From Phyllobacterium brassicacearum (GTDB lineage Bacteria > Pseudomonadota > Alphaproteobacteria > Rhizobiales > Rhizobiaceae), in NCBI RefSeq assembly GCF_003010955.1, contig NZ_PGGO01000022.1, forward strand, positions 19,688 through 83,687: 64,000 nt of DNA. The letters run 5' to 3'. The notes below the pieces were generated by a model. The model worked only from the letters and a program-made list of their open reading frames with translations. It was not told where the DNA came from and searched no databases. How positions within the stretch are numbered: position 1 is the stretch's first letter; each line of letters starts with the position of its first letter. Below are positions 8,869 through 18,797 of this stretch, in pieces. The translations under genes and the position numbers were made by a program.

Positions 8869-9837
8869 CTAGAAAAGCGCCCGCAACTGATCGATCTTGT
8901 CATTGACCAGCCAGCCGTAATAGTTCTCTTCCGGAAGTTGCGGCTCTTCGCCACTCACAAGCCGTGCTGCATTGACAGCAGCAAGTGTATGGGCGCGGCT
9001 ATCAGCACCGCCGGTATTGTAGAGCGTGGCAGTGATGCCCGGGTTTCCCGAAATGTCAAAATCGGCAACGCGGCGATAAACATCGATCGAATGTTTCAGT
9101 GCGGCAGCCATATAAGGCAGTGTTAAGTCAGGATCCATGATGGTTTTGTAGACGTTCGCGGCGTGATCGGCATCGAGCTTAGGCAAGCCCGAATAGCGGT
9201 TGACCATGTCTGTCATCTGCAACGCAATCAACGGGCTGAGCTGGCCAAGGCCGAAGCTCTGCCCCGCATAGAACGGCTGGAAGAAAACCGCGCTGAAGCG
9301 ATTGTCAGGGAACATCTTGCCGCCAACAGTCTGGCCGCGGAAATCCTGTTCCCAGATATCTTCACGGCATGTCCAGAGGCGCAGGCTGTCCTTGAACTGA
9401 GCGCAGGTGGAAAACTGCGGACGCTTGACGAATTCGCCAATCGTTTCACCCTGGTAGTCGAAGCTCAGACCCTGCTTCACGTAGGAAATGGCCTTGACGT
9501 AGTAGGTCTGCAGCCGGTCATAGGCGTCGACATTGTAGGTATGCTCGCCAATGAGTGCGCCGACAATATGAACAGGATCAATGCCGTAGGTCCGGGCAAC
9601 ACTCGCGATCCTCGAACGCAGGTTGGAATCGCTTTTCAGTAGATTGTAGATTTTCTGATACTTCGCTTCATAGGTTGTGTTCATCTCCCGCGTCCGCTTG
9701 GCGGAGGCTGCAGGTACGCCAGGCTGGCTTGTATGGCGATTACCTTCGGGGACAAGGGTAACAGCTGCAGCTGGTTGCAAGGCGGCTGAGAGCAGAAAGC
9801 AACTCGTCGCGAAAAGGATCAGGTGGCGGTTCATCAT
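8869..9837 (-). CDS. DUF1402 family exported protein
   Basis: The protein begins with a signal peptide (hydrophobic 5-22, probable cleavage after PAAA). The mature part contains IDPVHIVGALIGEHTYNVDAYD, SAVFFQPFYAGQSFGLGQLSPL and a C-terminal YNTGGADSRA segment. These match the DUF1402 family of Rhizobiales, whose GEHTYN and GQLSPL blocks recall lytic transglycosylases (a catalytic Glu and a GLGQ-like motif). That fold is inference; no member function is known to me. Length is 322 residues, or 321 from the second Met. It is transcribed alone, convergent with the xre gene. Confidence 0.8.
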   Translation of the reverse strand: MMNRHLILFATSCFLLSAALQPAAAVTLVPEGNRHTSQPGVPAASAKRTREMNTTYEAKYQKIYNLLKSDSNLRSRIASVARTYGIDPVHIVGALIGEHTYNVDAYDRLQTYYVKAISYVKQGLSFDYQGETIGEFVKRPQFSTCAQFKDSLRLWTCREDIWEQDFRGQTVGGKMFPDNRFSAVFFQPFYAGQSFGLGQLSPLIALQMTDMVNRYSGLPKLDADHAANVYKTIMDPDLTLPYMAAALKHSIDVYRRVADFDISGNPGITATLYNTGGADSRAHTLAAVNAARLVSGEEPQLPEENYYGWLVNDKIDQLRALF

Positions 9838-9926
9838 TAGCCCAAAGTTTCGATCAGGCGTTCCGAATAGCGACTTGCTCCGCCGAAAGCCAGAAAAACC
9901 TGACTGGAACGCCGCTCCGATACAAA

Positions 9927-9953
9927 ATGCCCCCTCGCAGGTCGAGGGGGCAT
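9927..9953 (-). terminator. Terminator of the hslV-GNAT-hslU operon
   Basis: ATGCCCCCTCG (9927-9937) pairs perfectly with CGAGGGGGCAT (9943-9953) around a 5-base loop. Read on the minus strand the hairpin is followed by TTTTGTAT, a rho-independent terminator just after hslU. Confidence 0.85.
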
Positions 9954-9996
9954 CACGGATTAAGTGATGTTTTTCAGGTACAAGACGCGGATAGGT

Positions 9997-11301
9997 TTAG
10001 AGTATGAATCGCGACAGGTCGCTGTTCTTGGCGAGGTCCCCTACGGTCTCCCGGACATATTTGGCGTCGATTGTGTGTTCGGAACCGGACTTGTCCGGTG
10101 CATTGAACGAAATGTCATCGAGTACTCGTTCCATGACTGTCTGGAGGCGCCGCGCGCCGATATTTTCGACCGTCGAGTTGAGATCGACGGCAATGTCAGC
10201 CAGTGCATCGATCGCATCGTCAGTGATGTTGAGCTTGACCTCTTCGGTCGCCATCAGAGCGATATATTGCTTGAGCAGACTGGCTTCCGGTTCAGTCAGG
10301 ATACGCCGCATGTCGTCACGTGACAGGGCACTCAGCTCGACGCGGATCGGCAAACGTCCCTGCAATTCGGGCAGAAGGTCAGAGGGCTTCGAAACGTGGA
10401 AAGCGCCTGATGCGATGAACAGGATATGGTCTGTCTTGATCGGACCGTATTTGGTCGCGACAGTCGTGCCTTCCACCAATGGCAGCAAGTCGCGCTGCAC
10501 GCCTTCGCGTGACACGCCTGCACCCACGCCGCCATCACGGGCAGCGATCTTGTCGATCTCATCGAGGAAAACAATGCCGTCATCCTCCGCCGAACGCAGT
10601 GCTTCCTGCGTGATCTGGTCCTGGTCGAGCAACTTGTCCGACTCGTCATTGATCAGCACCGAGTAGGAGTCCTTGACGGTCGTTTTGACGGTCTTGGTGC
10701 GGCCGCCCATGGCCTTGCCCAGCATATCGCTGAGATTGAGCACGCCAATATTGGCGCCCGGCATGCCCGGGAGCTCGAACGGCATGCCCGAACCGCTATC
10801 AGCGATCTCGACCTCGATCTCCTTGTCGTCAATCAGGCCGTCGCGCAATTTCTTGCGGAAGCTGTCACGGGTGGCGGGACTTGCGGTCTTGCCCACCAGC
10901 GCATCGAGCACTCGTTCCTCGGCATTGACATGCGCCTTGGCTTTTACCTCTTCGCGCTTTCGTTCACGCACAAGACCGATGGCAACCTCGACCAGATCGC
11001 GAATGATCTGTTCGACGTCGCGGCCGACATAGCCGACCTCGGTGAATTTGGTTGCTTCGACCTTGATGAACGGTGCGCCGGCAAGCTTGGCGAGGCGGCG
11101 GGAGATCTCCGTCTTACCGACGCCGGTCGGTCCGATCATCAGGATGTTCTTGGGCATCACCTCTTCGCGCATCTGGCCTTCCAGCTGCTGGCGGCGCCAG
11201 CGGTTGCGCAATGCGATGGCGACGGCACGTTTCGCGTCCTTCTGACCGATAATGTAGCGATCGAGTTCAGAGACGATTTCGCGGGGGGAAAATGTTGTCA
11301 T
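9997..11301 (-). CDS. hslU: ATP-dependent protease ATPase subunit HslU
   Basis: HslU is the AAA+ unfoldase ring of the HslUV (ClpYQ) protease. Walker A GPTGVGKT is at residues 57-64 and Walker B is in [11 protein letters not shown]. The GYVGRD pore motif follows the first block, and the C-terminus LSRFIL is the tail that docks into HslV. Length is 434 residues, standard for alphaproteobacteria. Its start overlaps the stop of an acetyltransferase gene that separates it from hslV. Confidence 0.97.
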   Translation of the reverse strand: MTTFSPREIVSELDRYIIGQKDAKRAVAIALRNRWRRQQLEGQMREEVMPKNILMIGPTGVGKTEISRRLAKLAGAPFIKVEATKFTEVGYVGRDVEQIIRDLVEVAIGLVRERKREEVKAKAHVNAEERVLDALVGKTASPATRDSFRKKLRDGLIDDKEIEVEIADSGSGMPFELPGMPGANIGVLNLSDMLGKAMGGRTKTVKTTVKDSYSVLINDESDKLLDQDQITQEALRSAEDDGIVFLDEIDKIAARDGGVGAGVSREGVQRDLLPLVEGTTVATKYGPIKTDHILFIASGAFHVSKPSDLLPELQGRLPIRVELSALSRDDMRRILTEPEASLLKQYIALMATEEVKLNITDDAIDALADIAVDLNSTVENIGARRLQTVMERVLDDISFNAPDKSGSEHTIDAKYVRETVGDLAKNSDLSRFIL

Positions 11302-11834
11302 TGTATTCTCGTTTCATCTGGCCAAAGTTCAGGATTGTCCCGCGCCATCAGGAGGGCAGGACCGTAAATGGATGTGCGGGTATCAAAAGCAATGAAACCC
11401 GCCTTCTTGTATGCCTTGATCGCTTGGCTATTGGCGGGATCCGGATCGACGATCACGCGCGGTACACCCTCTTCGAACAGCAGCGACACGAATTCGTCGA
11501 TCAGCCGCGGACCATGACCTTGACCGAGCAGATCCGGCTCGCCGATGAACTGGTCGAGCCCGAGCGTTCCGGTGGGCTGATCCTGGTAGGGATGGTCATC
11601 TTCCAGATGCGGATCGTAGGTCTGCAGGTAACCGATGGCCTCGTCACCGAGCATGATGATGAACGGCTCGACCGAGACACTATCCATGTGCTCGACGATC
11701 GATGCGATCTCTTCCTCGGGATCCTTGCCCCACCACTTCGCTACATGCGGTTCCGCCAGCCAGTCCGAAATCATGTTCAGGTGGCGAGGCTCAACTGGAA
11801 TGAAGCGATAATGATAGCTGTGGTCATTCGGCAT
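11298..11834 (-). CDS. GNAT family N-acetyltransferase (AAC(6')-like)
   Basis: The 178-residue protein has the GNAT acetyl-CoA-binding motif [11 protein letters not shown] and the C-terminal [19 protein letters not shown] block, closest in style to aminoglycoside 6'-acetyltransferases and siderophore-type acetyltransferases. The substrate cannot be read from sequence. I chose ATG at 11834 ([11 protein letters not shown]); the longer frame to 11909 lies inside hslV. It overlaps hslV by 11 bases and hslU by 4, so it is translationally embedded in the hslVU operon. Confidence 0.85.
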   Translation of the reverse strand: MPNDHSYHYRFIPVEPRHLNMISDWLAEPHVAKWWGKDPEEEIASIVEHMDSVSVEPFIIMLGDEAIGYLQTYDPHLEDDHPYQDQPTGTLGLDQFIGEPDLLGQGHGPRLIDEFVSLLFEEGVPRVIVDPDPANSQAIKAYKKAGFIAFDTRTSIYGPALLMARDNPELWPDETRIQ

Positions 11835-12378
11835 CGAGGCTCTCGAGTGTGACGCTCGTATTTGTATAGATGCAGATGTCAGCGGCAATCTGCATAGACC
11901 GGCGGGCAATTTCTTCGGCGCTTAGATCGGTGTCGGCCAGCGCACGCGCGGCCGCGAGTGCATAGTTGCCGCCGGATCCGATGGCCATGACGCCGTGCTC
12001 CGGCTCAAGCACATCACCGGTACCTGTGAGGGCAAGGGTGACAGACTTGTCGGCAACCAGCATCATCGCCTCAAGGCGGCGCAAGTAGCGGTCGGTGCGC
12101 CAGTCCTTGGCGAGTTCGACGCAGGCGCGCATCAACTGGTCGGGATACTGCTCAAGCTTGCTTTCAAGCCGCTCAAGCAGGGTAAAGGCATCGGCGGTTG
12201 CGCCTGCGAACCCGGCGATTACATTGCCTTTGCCGATGCGGCGCACCTTGCGGGCATTGCCTTTCATGACGGTATTGCCGAGGCTGACCTGTCCGTCACC
12301 GGCAATGACCACCTTGCCGTTCTTGCGAACGGTGACGATGGTGGTGCCATACATGGTGGATGGGTTATGTTCTTGCAT
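11824..12378 (-). CDS. hslV: ATP-dependent protease peptidase subunit HslV
   Basis: HslV is the threonine-protease core of HslUV. The propeptide [11 protein letters not shown] would be removed to expose Thr12 of TTIVTV, and GDGQVSLG follows as in the family. ATG at 12378 has GGAG ten bases upstream and gives 184 residues; the frame remains open upstream but codes nothing family-like. The mature enzyme would carry the [14 protein letters not shown] block late in the chain. First gene of hslV-GNAT-hslU. Confidence 0.95.
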   Translation of the reverse strand: MQEHNPSTMYGTTIVTVRKNGKVVIAGDGQVSLGNTVMKGNARKVRRIGKGNVIAGFAGATADAFTLLERLESKLEQYPDQLMRACVELAKDWRTDRYLRRLEAMMLVADKSVTLALTGTGDVLEPEHGVMAIGSGGNYALAAARALADTDLSAEEIARRSMQIAADICIYTNTSVTLESLDAE

Positions 12379-12851
12379 TCGATTCTCCTTCAAGCAGGTC
12401 CGATTATGCCCCAAATGGCAGCAGATCGAACCCCTTCTGTGACACTTATGTATGAAGCGGGTCGAGAATTGCAAATCGTTGCCAAAAGCTGCGCCATGAG
12501 AGCAGTCTGCAGCCATATTGAATCGTCCTGCTCGAGGGAATTTGGTTCAAGGTCGAGGGGTTTGGCGAGGCCGATGTTCATCCATCGGACGAAGCCGAAC
12601 ACCGATGGATTTGGAGCAAATTGACCCGGCCACCTTCGGGTTTCCGGCTGGCGGCCACCCACTTTGTCAGGCGGCTTCACCCGATGAACCACGTCGAGCT
12701 CGCCACCTTCCGCGTGGATTGTCTCGCCATCCGCGAAACAGAACGGGTTCAATATGACTGCAGACCGCTCTAAAGCATTTGGAGATTCGCCATTCGTGTT
12801 TTAGAAGGCCTCAATTGGAAGCTATCTGAACGCAAGTGGCGGAAACCAGCA
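12379..12851. other. Gene-free region between divergent hslV and hisB
   Basis: These 473 bases hold the two promoters that must serve hslV and hisB, but no convincing gene. Most of the stretch is taken by a repeat-bounded segment (12500-12770). It contains a perfect 9-base inverted repeat, ATCCATCGG at 12580-12588 with CCGATGGAT at 12602-12610. Short open frames cross it on both strands but have no family character or ribosome binding site. Confidence 0.6.
12500..12770. repeat. Repeat-bounded segment with 25-base imperfect terminal inverted repeats
   Basis: The left end, GAGCAGTCTGCAG and onward (12500-12524), and the complement of the right end, GAGCGGTCTGCAG and onward (12746-12770), agree at 22 of 25 positions in opposite orientation. 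The right 73 bases (12698-12770) recur at 27047-27119 with about 67 identical positions, including an identical 46-base run. No transposase is inside. It could be a small non-autonomous element or a dispersed intergenic repeat. Confidence 0.55.
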
Positions 12852-13460
12852 ATGTCGAGCGTCAACACACGCACCGCGAAGATCGAGCGCAGCACGAACG
12901 AAACCAGCATTGCCGTTTCGGTCAATCTGGATGGGACGGGGAAATTCGACATTTCCACCGGCGTCGGCTTCTTTGACCATATGCTGGAACAACTTTCCCG
13001 CCACTCCCTGATCGACATGGACATCAAGGCCAAGGGCGACTTGCACATCGACGATCACCACACGGTTGAAGATACGGGCATCGCCATCGGCCAGGCCATC
13101 GCCAAGGCGCTCGGCGACCGGCGTGGCATCAACCGCTATGCGTCGCTTGATCTTGCCATGGACGAGACCCTGACCCGTGCTGCCCTCGATGTCTCGGGAC
13201 GGCCGTTTCTCGTATGGCACGTGGAGTTCTCCGCAGCGAAGATCGGCACCTTCGATACCGAACTCGTGCGCGAGTTCTTCCAGGCGCTGGCGCAGAATGC
13301 CGGAATAACATTGCATGTCTCAAATCTTTATGGCGCCAACAACCACCATATTGCCGAGACCTGTTTCAAGGCGGTCGCACGCACGCTGCGCACGGCGATG
13401 GAAACCGACCCGCGTCAGAAGGATGCCATCCCTTCGACCAAGGGCACCCTGAACGGCTGA
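12852..13460 (+). CDS. hisB: Imidazoleglycerol-phosphate dehydratase
   Basis: HisB dehydrates imidazoleglycerol phosphate to imidazoleacetol phosphate, step six of histidine synthesis. The metal-binding histidine clusters are clear: [22 protein letters not shown] and [16 protein letters not shown]. Length is 202 residues, the stand-alone form without the phosphatase domain of E. coli HisB. GGCGGAAA precedes the ATG. It opens a histidine operon continuing with DUF2628, hisH, hisA, hisF, hisE and coaA. Confidence 0.96.
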   Translation: MSSVNTRTAKIERSTNETSIAVSVNLDGTGKFDISTGVGFFDHMLEQLSRHSLIDMDIKAKGDLHIDDHHTVEDTGIAIGQAIAKALGDRRGINRYASLDLAMDETLTRAALDVSGRPFLVWHVEFSAAKIGTFDTELVREFFQALAQNAGITLHVSNLYGANNHHIAETCFKAVARTLRTAMETDPRQKDAIPSTKGTLNG

Positions 13461-13474
13461 GGGAGGGCTGAGAC

Positions 13475-13981
13475 ATGGCCAGTTTCCTTGTATTGGCGCC
13501 GCGGTCGCAGAACGGCGAGCGGGACAATGACAGCACGGTGTTCATCCGCGATGGCTTCGCGGCACTGGCCTTCATCCTGCCGGTCCCCTGGCTGCTTGTG
13601 CATCGATTGTGGTTTGAGGCAGCGCTGGTCCTCGGTGCCACGATCGCCATTTCCATGGTGGGCAACTTCACCGGACACGAGGACATGGCGGCGTTAGTAA
13701 CGGCACTGCTGTCGCTCCTGGTAGGATTCGAGGCAAATGCCTGGCGTGCGGCAGCGCTGGAACGGCGGGGATTTGAACAACTCGCTGTCGTCGATGCCCG
13801 CAATGCGGGCGACGCCGAAACTGCCTGGTTCCTCGGACCGAATTTCGCGCCCACAGCGAAACCTGCCATGTCCTCAGGCGTCAAGTCCGATGGCCCGTTG
13901 CTCCCGGCCACCCAGAGGCCCGCGTTTCAGCCGGCAATCGGCGGCATGGTCGGACTGGTCAGCCACCGGGGAGAGAATTGA
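13475..13981 (+). CDS. DUF2628 domain membrane protein
   Basis: A 168-residue protein with two to three hydrophobic segments (about residues 27-62 and 68-85), starting [10 protein letters not shown], and containing [19 protein letters not shown] typical of DUF2628. The function is unknown. It sits between hisB and hisH, 14 bases after hisB and 2 before the hisH ATG, so it is co-transcribed with the histidine genes although nothing in it suggests a metabolic role. The C-terminal 60 residues are polar. Confidence 0.82.
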   Translation: MASFLVLAPRSQNGERDNDSTVFIRDGFAALAFILPVPWLLVHRLWFEAALVLGATIAISMVGNFTGHEDMAALVTALLSLLVGFEANAWRAAALERRGFEQLAVVDARNAGDAETAWFLGPNFAPTAKPAMSSGVKSDGPLLPATQRPAFQPAIGGMVGLVSHRGEN

Positions 13982-13983
13982 CC

Positions 13984-14634
13984 ATGCGCGTTGCCATCAT
14001 CGATTACGGTTCGGGCAATCTTCGTTCCGCGACCAAGGCTTTCGAGCGCGCGGCGCGGGAAAGCGGCATCAACGCGACGATTGATCTGACCGACGATGCG
14101 GCTCGTGTACGAGATGCCGATCGCATCGTGCTGCCGGGCGTTGGCGCCTATGCAGATTGCCGCCGCGGCCTGCACGCGGTCGAGGGCATGGTCGAAGCCA
14201 TCCATAAGGTGGCAGTAGAGAAGGCGCGGCCGTTTCTCGGCATCTGTGTCGGCATGCAGCTCATGTCGTCGCGCGGGCTGGAAAAGACCATTTCGACCGG
14301 CTTTGACTGGATCAAGGGCGATGTGCGCAAGATGGTGCCATCCGACCCGGCGCTGAAAATTCCGCAAATCGGCTGGAACACCATCCGGCTCAACCGTCCA
14401 CATCCGTTGTTCGACGGGATCGAGACCGGGCCGCAAGGTCTCCACGCCTATTTCGTCCATTCCTATTTTCTCGACGCCGAGATTGAAAACGATGTGGTGG
14501 CTGTTACCGACTACGGCGGAACGGTTACCGCTGCCGTAGCCAATGACAACATGGCCGGGACGCAGTTTCATCCGGAAAAGAGCCAGGCGCTGGGCCTCGC
14601 TCTCATCGCCAATTTTCTGAGGTGGAATCCGTGA
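13984..14634 (+). CDS. hisH: Imidazole glycerol phosphate synthase, glutamine amidotransferase subunit
   Basis: HisH releases ammonia from glutamine and passes it to HisF. The class I amidotransferase nucleophile is in [10 protein letters not shown] (Cys88), and the His-Glu pair in TQFHPEKS near residue 198. Start ATG at 13984 gives 216 residues; a TTG two codons earlier is in frame. It overlaps hisA as GTGA. Confidence 0.95.
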   Translation: MRVAIIDYGSGNLRSATKAFERAARESGINATIDLTDDAARVRDADRIVLPGVGAYADCRRGLHAVEGMVEAIHKVAVEKARPFLGICVGMQLMSSRGLEKTISTGFDWIKGDVRKMVPSDPALKIPQIGWNTIRLNRPHPLFDGIETGPQGLHAYFVHSYFLDAEIENDVVAVTDYGGTVTAAVANDNMAGTQFHPEKSQALGLALIANFLRWNP

Positions 14635-15374
14635 TCCTTTTTCCCGCAATCGATCTGAAAGACGGCCAGTGTGTAAGGCTGAAGCTTGGCGACATGGATC
14701 AGGCAACGGTCTACAACACTGACCCTGCCGCGCAGGCGAAGGCCTTTGAGGATCAGGGGTTTGAATGGCTCCACGTGGTCGATCTTAATGGCGCTTTTGC
14801 CGGCGAGTCGGTTAATGGCGCAGCGGTCGAGGCCATCCTGAAGGCCACGAAAAATCCCGTGCAGCTTGGCGGCGGCATCCGCACGCTGGACCATATCGAG
14901 AGTTGGCTGGCCAGGGGCCTGTCGCGCGTCATCCTTGGCACGGTCGCCGTGCGCGATCCGGCGCTGGTGATGGATGCCTGCAAGCGCTTTCCGGGCAAAG
15001 TCGCCGTTGGCATTGACGCGAAGGGTGGCAAGGTGGCTGTCGAAGGCTGGGCAGAAGCCTCGACATTGGGTGTGATCGAGCTCGCAAAGAAGTTCGAGGG
15101 TGCCGGTGTCGCAGCGATCATCTATACGGATATCGACCGCGACGGCGTTCTTGCCGGTATCAACTGGGAATCGACACTGCAACTGGCCGAAGCCGTCTCC
15201 ATTCCGGTGATTGCCTCAGGAGGCCTCGCTTCCATTGCGGACATCGTCCGCATGACGATGCCGGACGCGCACAAGCTTGAGGGCACCATTTCCGGCCGCG
15301 CCCTCTATGATGGCCGCATCGACCCGGCACAGGCGCTGCAGGTGCTGCGCGAGGCAAGGGAGCGCGCCGCATGA
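14631..15374 (+). CDS. hisA: ProFAR isomerase (HisA)
   Basis: HisA is the beta/alpha-barrel isomerase converting ProFAR to [19 protein letters not shown] at the N-terminus carries the catalytic Asp8, and the second catalytic aspartate lies in YTDIDRDG. The start is GTG at 14631, overlapping the hisH stop; the ATG nine bases upstream (14622, MESVILF) is less typical. Length is 247 residues. It ends in an ATGA overlap with hisF. Confidence 0.95.
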   Translation: MILFPAIDLKDGQCVRLKLGDMDQATVYNTDPAAQAKAFEDQGFEWLHVVDLNGAFAGESVNGAAVEAILKATKNPVQLGGGIRTLDHIESWLARGLSRVILGTVAVRDPALVMDACKRFPGKVAVGIDAKGGKVAVEGWAEASTLGVIELAKKFEGAGVAAIIYTDIDRDGVLAGINWESTLQLAEAVSIPVIASGGLASIADIVRMTMPDAHKLEGTISGRALYDGRIDPAQALQVLREARERAA

Positions 15375-16156
15375 CCCTGAAAGCCCGTGTCATACCCTGT
15401 CTCGACGTCAAGGACGGCCGTGTCGTCAAGGGCGTTAACTTCGTCGACCTGATCGATGCTGGCGACCCGGTCGAGGCTGCCAAGGCCTATGACGCGGCGG
15501 GGGCGGACGAACTCTGCTTTCTCGATATCACCGCCTCTTCGGACAATCGCGAGACGATTTTCGATGTGGTCGCGCGTACTGCCGAGCAATGCTTCATGCC
15601 GCTGACCGTAGGCGGCGGCGTGCGGACTGTGGCTGACATCCGCAAGCTATTGCTGGCCGGCGCCGACAAGGTCTCGATCAATACCGCGGCCGTCAACAAC
15701 CCTGAGTTCATCGCTGAGGCTGCTGACAAGTTCGGCAACCAATGCATCGTCGTTGCGATCGATGCCAAGAAGGTGTCTGCGACAGGGGAGACCGACCGCT
15801 GGGAGATATTCACCCATGGCGGGCGGCATGCGACGGGCATCGACGCTATCGAATTCGCGCGCCGCGTGGTTGATCTTGGTGCCGGGGAAATTCTACTGAC
15901 GTCGATGGACCGCGATGGCTCGAAGATTGGCTACGATATTCCGGTGACGCGCGCCATCGCAGATGCGGTCCGCGTGCCGGTGATCGCATCGGGCGGCGTC
16001 GGCAATCTCGATCACATGGTCGAAGGCATTATCGAGGGGCACGCATCGGCTGTACTTGCCGCCTCAATTTTCCACTTTGGCACCTATACGATCGCACAAG
16101 CAAAAGCCCACATGGCGGCAGCGGGTATTCCGATGCGCCTTGATCCTGTCCGCTGA
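15371..16156 (+). CDS. hisF: Imidazole glycerol phosphate synthase, cyclase subunit
   Basis: HisF uses ammonia from HisH to form imidazole glycerol phosphate and AICAR. Catalytic aspartates are in [16 protein letters not shown] (Asp11) and [13 protein letters not shown]. The barrel also shows [11 protein letters not shown] and [11 protein letters not shown] for phosphate binding. Length is 261 residues, a little longer than the bacterial norm of about 253. The start overlaps hisA (ATGA). Confidence 0.96.
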   Translation: MTLKARVIPCLDVKDGRVVKGVNFVDLIDAGDPVEAAKAYDAAGADELCFLDITASSDNRETIFDVVARTAEQCFMPLTVGGGVRTVADIRKLLLAGADKVSINTAAVNNPEFIAEAADKFGNQCIVVAIDAKKVSATGETDRWEIFTHGGRHATGIDAIEFARRVVDLGAGEILLTSMDRDGSKIGYDIPVTRAIADAVRVPVIASGGVGNLDHMVEGIIEGHASAVLAASIFHFGTYTIAQAKAHMAAAGIPMRLDPVR

Positions 16157-16168
16157 CTGGAGACCTTA

Positions 16169-16492
16169 ATGAGCGCATTCACTCTTGCTGATCTCGAGCG
16201 CATCGTAGCGGAGCGTGCAGCTTCCGCTGACGCTAAATCCTATACGGCAAGCCTCTATACCAAGGGCATTGGCAAGGCCGCCCAGAAACTTGGCGAAGAA
16301 GCGGTCGAGACGGTCATCGCCGCTGTGTCCGGGGACAGGCAGGGCGTTGTTTCGGAAAGTGCCGATTTGCTCTATCATCTTCTTGTCGTGCTCGGCATTT
16401 CCGGCATAGGGCTGGAGGAAGTACTCGAGGAACTCGACCGGCGGACGGCGCAGACCGGCCTAGAAGAAAAAGCCGCGCGTGGACATGATTGA
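16169..16492 (+). CDS. hisE: Phosphoribosyl-ATP pyrophosphatase
   Basis: HisE hydrolyses PR-ATP to PR-AMP, step two of histidine synthesis. The all-alpha fold is recognisable by [29 protein letters not shown], the acidic metal-binding helix, and by [13 protein letters not shown]. The 107-residue stand-alone form is usual in alphaproteobacteria, where HisI is separate; hisI is not in this window. It follows hisF by 12 bases. Confidence 0.95.
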   Translation: MSAFTLADLERIVAERAASADAKSYTASLYTKGIGKAAQKLGEEAVETVIAAVSGDRQGVVSESADLLYHLLVVLGISGIGLEEVLEELDRRTAQTGLEEKAARGHD

Positions 16493-16494
16493 CC

Positions 16495-17520
16495 ATGTTT
16501 AAGGCACCGGCGATTGAACGGCAAATGGCCAAGGGGGCGGCCAAAGGGACAGAAAGCGACGTCATGGATCAGTTGGCACCCAGCGAGTTTTCGCCCTACC
16601 GGTTTTTCAGTGCCGAGCGCTGGGCAGAATTCCGTGCTGACACGCCGATGACGCTGACCTATGACGAGGTCAAACGGCTGCGTTCGCTGGGCGACCCGAT
16701 CGACCTCGACGAGGTGAGCCGGATTTATCTGTCACTGTCGCGGCTGCTTTCCGCGCACGTGGAAGCAAGCCAGTTGCTGTTTTACCAGCGTCGCCGGTTT
16801 CTCAACACCGACGATGCGTTCAAGACGCCCTTCATCATCGGAATCGCAGGTTCAGTCGCCGTCGGCAAATCGACCACGGCACGCGTCCTGAAAGAGCTGC
16901 TTGCGCGCTGGCCGTCGAGCCCGAAGGTCGATCTGGTCACTACCGACGGGTTTCTCTACCCCAACGAGGTTTTGCGCGCCAAGGGCCTGATGGAGCGCAA
17001 GGGTTTTCCCGAAAGCTACGATGTCGGGATGGTCTTGCGCTTCCTGTCGCAGATCAAGGCTGGCCAGCGCAACGTCAACGCGCCGCTCTATTCGCACCTG
17101 ACCTATGACGTGCTGCCCGGGATGTTCCAAACCGTTGACGCGCCCGATATCCTGATCTTCGAGGGCATCAATGTGCTGCAGGTCCGTGACCTGCCGGAAG
17201 ATGGAAAGATGGTACCGTTCGTCTCGGATTTCTTTGATTTTTCGATCTATATCGATGCGGACGAGGAGCAGATACACAAATGGTACATCAGCCGCTTCAT
17301 GCGGCTCCGGGAGACGGCGTTCAAGGACCCGAGCTCGTTCTTCCATCGCTACTCGACTATTTCGGAGGATTCGGCCAGGGCAATCGGTGAAAGTCTCTGG
17401 GCCAATATCAATCTGAAGAACCTGCGGGAAAATATCCTGCCGACGCGGCCGCGGGCGGATCTGATCCTGCGCAAAGGCGACAATCATCTGATTGAGGAAG
17501 TCGCCCTCAGGAAACTGTAA
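16495..17520 (+). CDS. coaA: Pantothenate kinase, type I
   Basis: CoaA phosphorylates pantothenate, the first committed step to CoA. The P-loop [12 protein letters not shown] is near residue 116, followed by TTDGFLYPN and a late RADLILRKG block. ATG at 16495 gives 341 residues; ATG at 16564 ([15 protein letters not shown], 318 residues) matches the usual family N-terminus better and may be the true start. It follows hisE directly, an association common in rhizobia. The last 14 bases overlap the 3' end of the convergent alkB gene. Confidence 0.93.
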   Translation: MFKAPAIERQMAKGAAKGTESDVMDQLAPSEFSPYRFFSAERWAEFRADTPMTLTYDEVKRLRSLGDPIDLDEVSRIYLSLSRLLSAHVEASQLLFYQRRRFLNTDDAFKTPFIIGIAGSVAVGKSTTARVLKELLARWPSSPKVDLVTTDGFLYPNEVLRAKGLMERKGFPESYDVGMVLRFLSQIKAGQRNVNAPLYSHLTYDVLPGMFQTVDAPDILIFEGINVLQVRDLPEDGKMVPFVSDFFDFSIYIDADEEQIHKWYISRFMRLRETAFKDPSSFFHRYSTISEDSARAIGESLWANINLKNLRENILPTRPRADLILRKGDNHLIEEVALRKL

Positions 17521-18121
17521 CGCGGCGTAAGGTGAGGTTGATACGGCCCGAACTTTTCAGAAGCGTCGATGTGCCCGGATAGATGCGGTCGACGCCGTGG
17601 AACGCCAGTCGGCCTTCGCCCCCAAGAACGATCACATCGCCGCTCTTGAGTTTCAGTGACTGGGTCTTGTCGTTGCGATTGATGCCGCCAAAGCGGAACA
17701 GGCAGGTGTCGCCCAGCGACAGTGAAACCACGGGTGCCTGAAAATTCTGCTCGTCGCGATCCTGATGCAGCCCCATCTTTGCGGCTTCGGAATAAAAATT
17801 GACGAGACACGCTTCCGGTGGCAGCCGGCAATCGCCGACCTCCTGCCACAGTGCCAACAGGCGTGGTGGAATGGCTGGCCAGGGCTTTTGCGTAACCGGA
17901 TGCAACGCCTGGTAGCGATAGCCCTGTTCCTTGTCCGTCACCCAACCGAGTGCGCCGCAATTGGTCATGCGCACGCTCATTTCCTTGCCGGTTTTCGGCA
18001 TGGCCGGGATATAGAGCGGTGCCTCGGTAACGACGGCGCGTATGTCTTCCACCAGCGCGGCCTGCGCGGCGGCGTTGAAATGATCCGGGAAATAACGGAT
18101 GCCGGGTGCGAGCAGGAGCAT
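17507..18121 (-). CDS. alkB: AlkB family alpha-ketoglutarate-dependent dioxygenase
   Basis: AlkB removes methyl groups from 1-methyladenine and 3-methylcytosine in DNA by oxidative demethylation. The Fe(II) ligands are in MGLHQDRDE (HxD) and a distal histidine in [11 protein letters not shown]; the 2-oxoglutarate-binding arginines are in [11 protein letters not shown] chose ATG at 18121 ([11 protein letters not shown]), giving 204 residues. The 3' end overlaps coaA by 14 bases tail to tail. No Ada-type regulator is adjacent. Confidence 0.9.
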   Translation of the reverse strand: MLLLAPGIRYFPDHFNAAAQAALVEDIRAVVTEAPLYIPAMPKTGKEMSVRMTNCGALGWVTDKEQGYRYQALHPVTQKPWPAIPPRLLALWQEVGDCRLPPEACLVNFYSEAAKMGLHQDRDEQNFQAPVVSLSLGDTCLFRFGGINRNDKTQSLKLKSGDVIVLGGEGRLAFHGVDRIYPGTSTLLKSSGRINLTLRRVTVS

Positions 18122-18184
18122 CGAATTACCAGCTGTTAAAACGGATTTGCGTCCGGAATTGCGTGGAACAAAATCCAAGGCAAC

Positions 18185-18212
18185 GGCCCGGCCGCAATGA
18201 CAGCGCCGGGCC
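18185..18212 (-). terminator. Hairpin after the LysM/BON gene
   Basis: GGCCCGG (18185-18191) pairs with CCGGGCC (18206-18212) around a 14-base loop, 20 bases beyond the stop of the LysM gene on the minus strand. The following T-content is modest, so it is a weaker terminator candidate. Confidence 0.45.
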
Positions 18213-18231
18213 ATTTGACGGTTGGATCTAA

Positions 18232-18690
18232 TCAGTTGAGTGCAGGAATGCGCAGCACCTGGCCCGGATAGATCTTGTCTGGATGGCTCAGCATCGGCTT
18301 GTTGGCTTCAAAGATCAGCGTGTTCTTTGCGCCCTTGCCCTTGCCATATTGGGCCTCGGCAATCTTCCACAGATTGTCGCCCTTCTTGACGGTATAGAAC
18401 ACCGGAGCCTTGGCGACCGATCCGGTGGTCACATTATCGATTTTCAGCTCGTCGGTCTCGACCTTCGAGATGCCGAGCGAGTTGCCAACAGCAATGATCG
18501 CCTTTTCCAGGATCTCCTGGTCGGTGACATTGCCTTTCAGGACTGCCTTGTCGCCCTCGACGACCACCTGGACGTTTTCTGTACCAAGCTTGTGCGAATC
18601 GAGTTCCTTTTTCAGGTCTTCGGCCTTTGGCTCATCATCGCCAATGCCGATCTTCTTGCCTACGGATTTAACGAAATCAAATAGTCCCAT
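18232..18690 (-). CDS. LysM and BON domain protein (Kbp/YgaU-like)
   Basis: The 152-residue protein has a BON domain (about residues 25-90, with VEGDKAVLKGNVTD) and a C-terminal LysM domain (about 97-150, YTVKKGDNLWKIAEAQYG to PGQVLRIP). This is the architecture of E. coli Kbp (YgaU), a cytoplasmic potassium-binding protein. No signal peptide is visible, consistent with that location. It stands alone between alkB and arfB. Confidence 0.88.
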   Translation of the reverse strand: MGLFDFVKSVGKKIGIGDDEPKAEDLKKELDSHKLGTENVQVVVEGDKAVLKGNVTDQEILEKAIIAVGNSLGISKVETDELKIDNVTTGSVAKAPVFYTVKKGDNLWKIAEAQYGKGKGAKNTLIFEANKPMLSHPDKIYPGQVLRIPALN

Positions 18691-18797
18691 GTCTGGCTCC
18701 TTGTTGATTGTTTAAACCGACAGATGCTGTTGTGGCACTCCGTGAAGAACTTGAAAAGACAAGATTAATGCGTGGGCGTGATATTCAAAACCCGTTT

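Noticed and set aside
12390..12752. Open frames on both strands in the hslV-hisB gap that look like small proteins
   Set aside because: They follow the repeat sequence, lack ribosome binding sites, and have no family character; similar frames appear at the second repeat copy.
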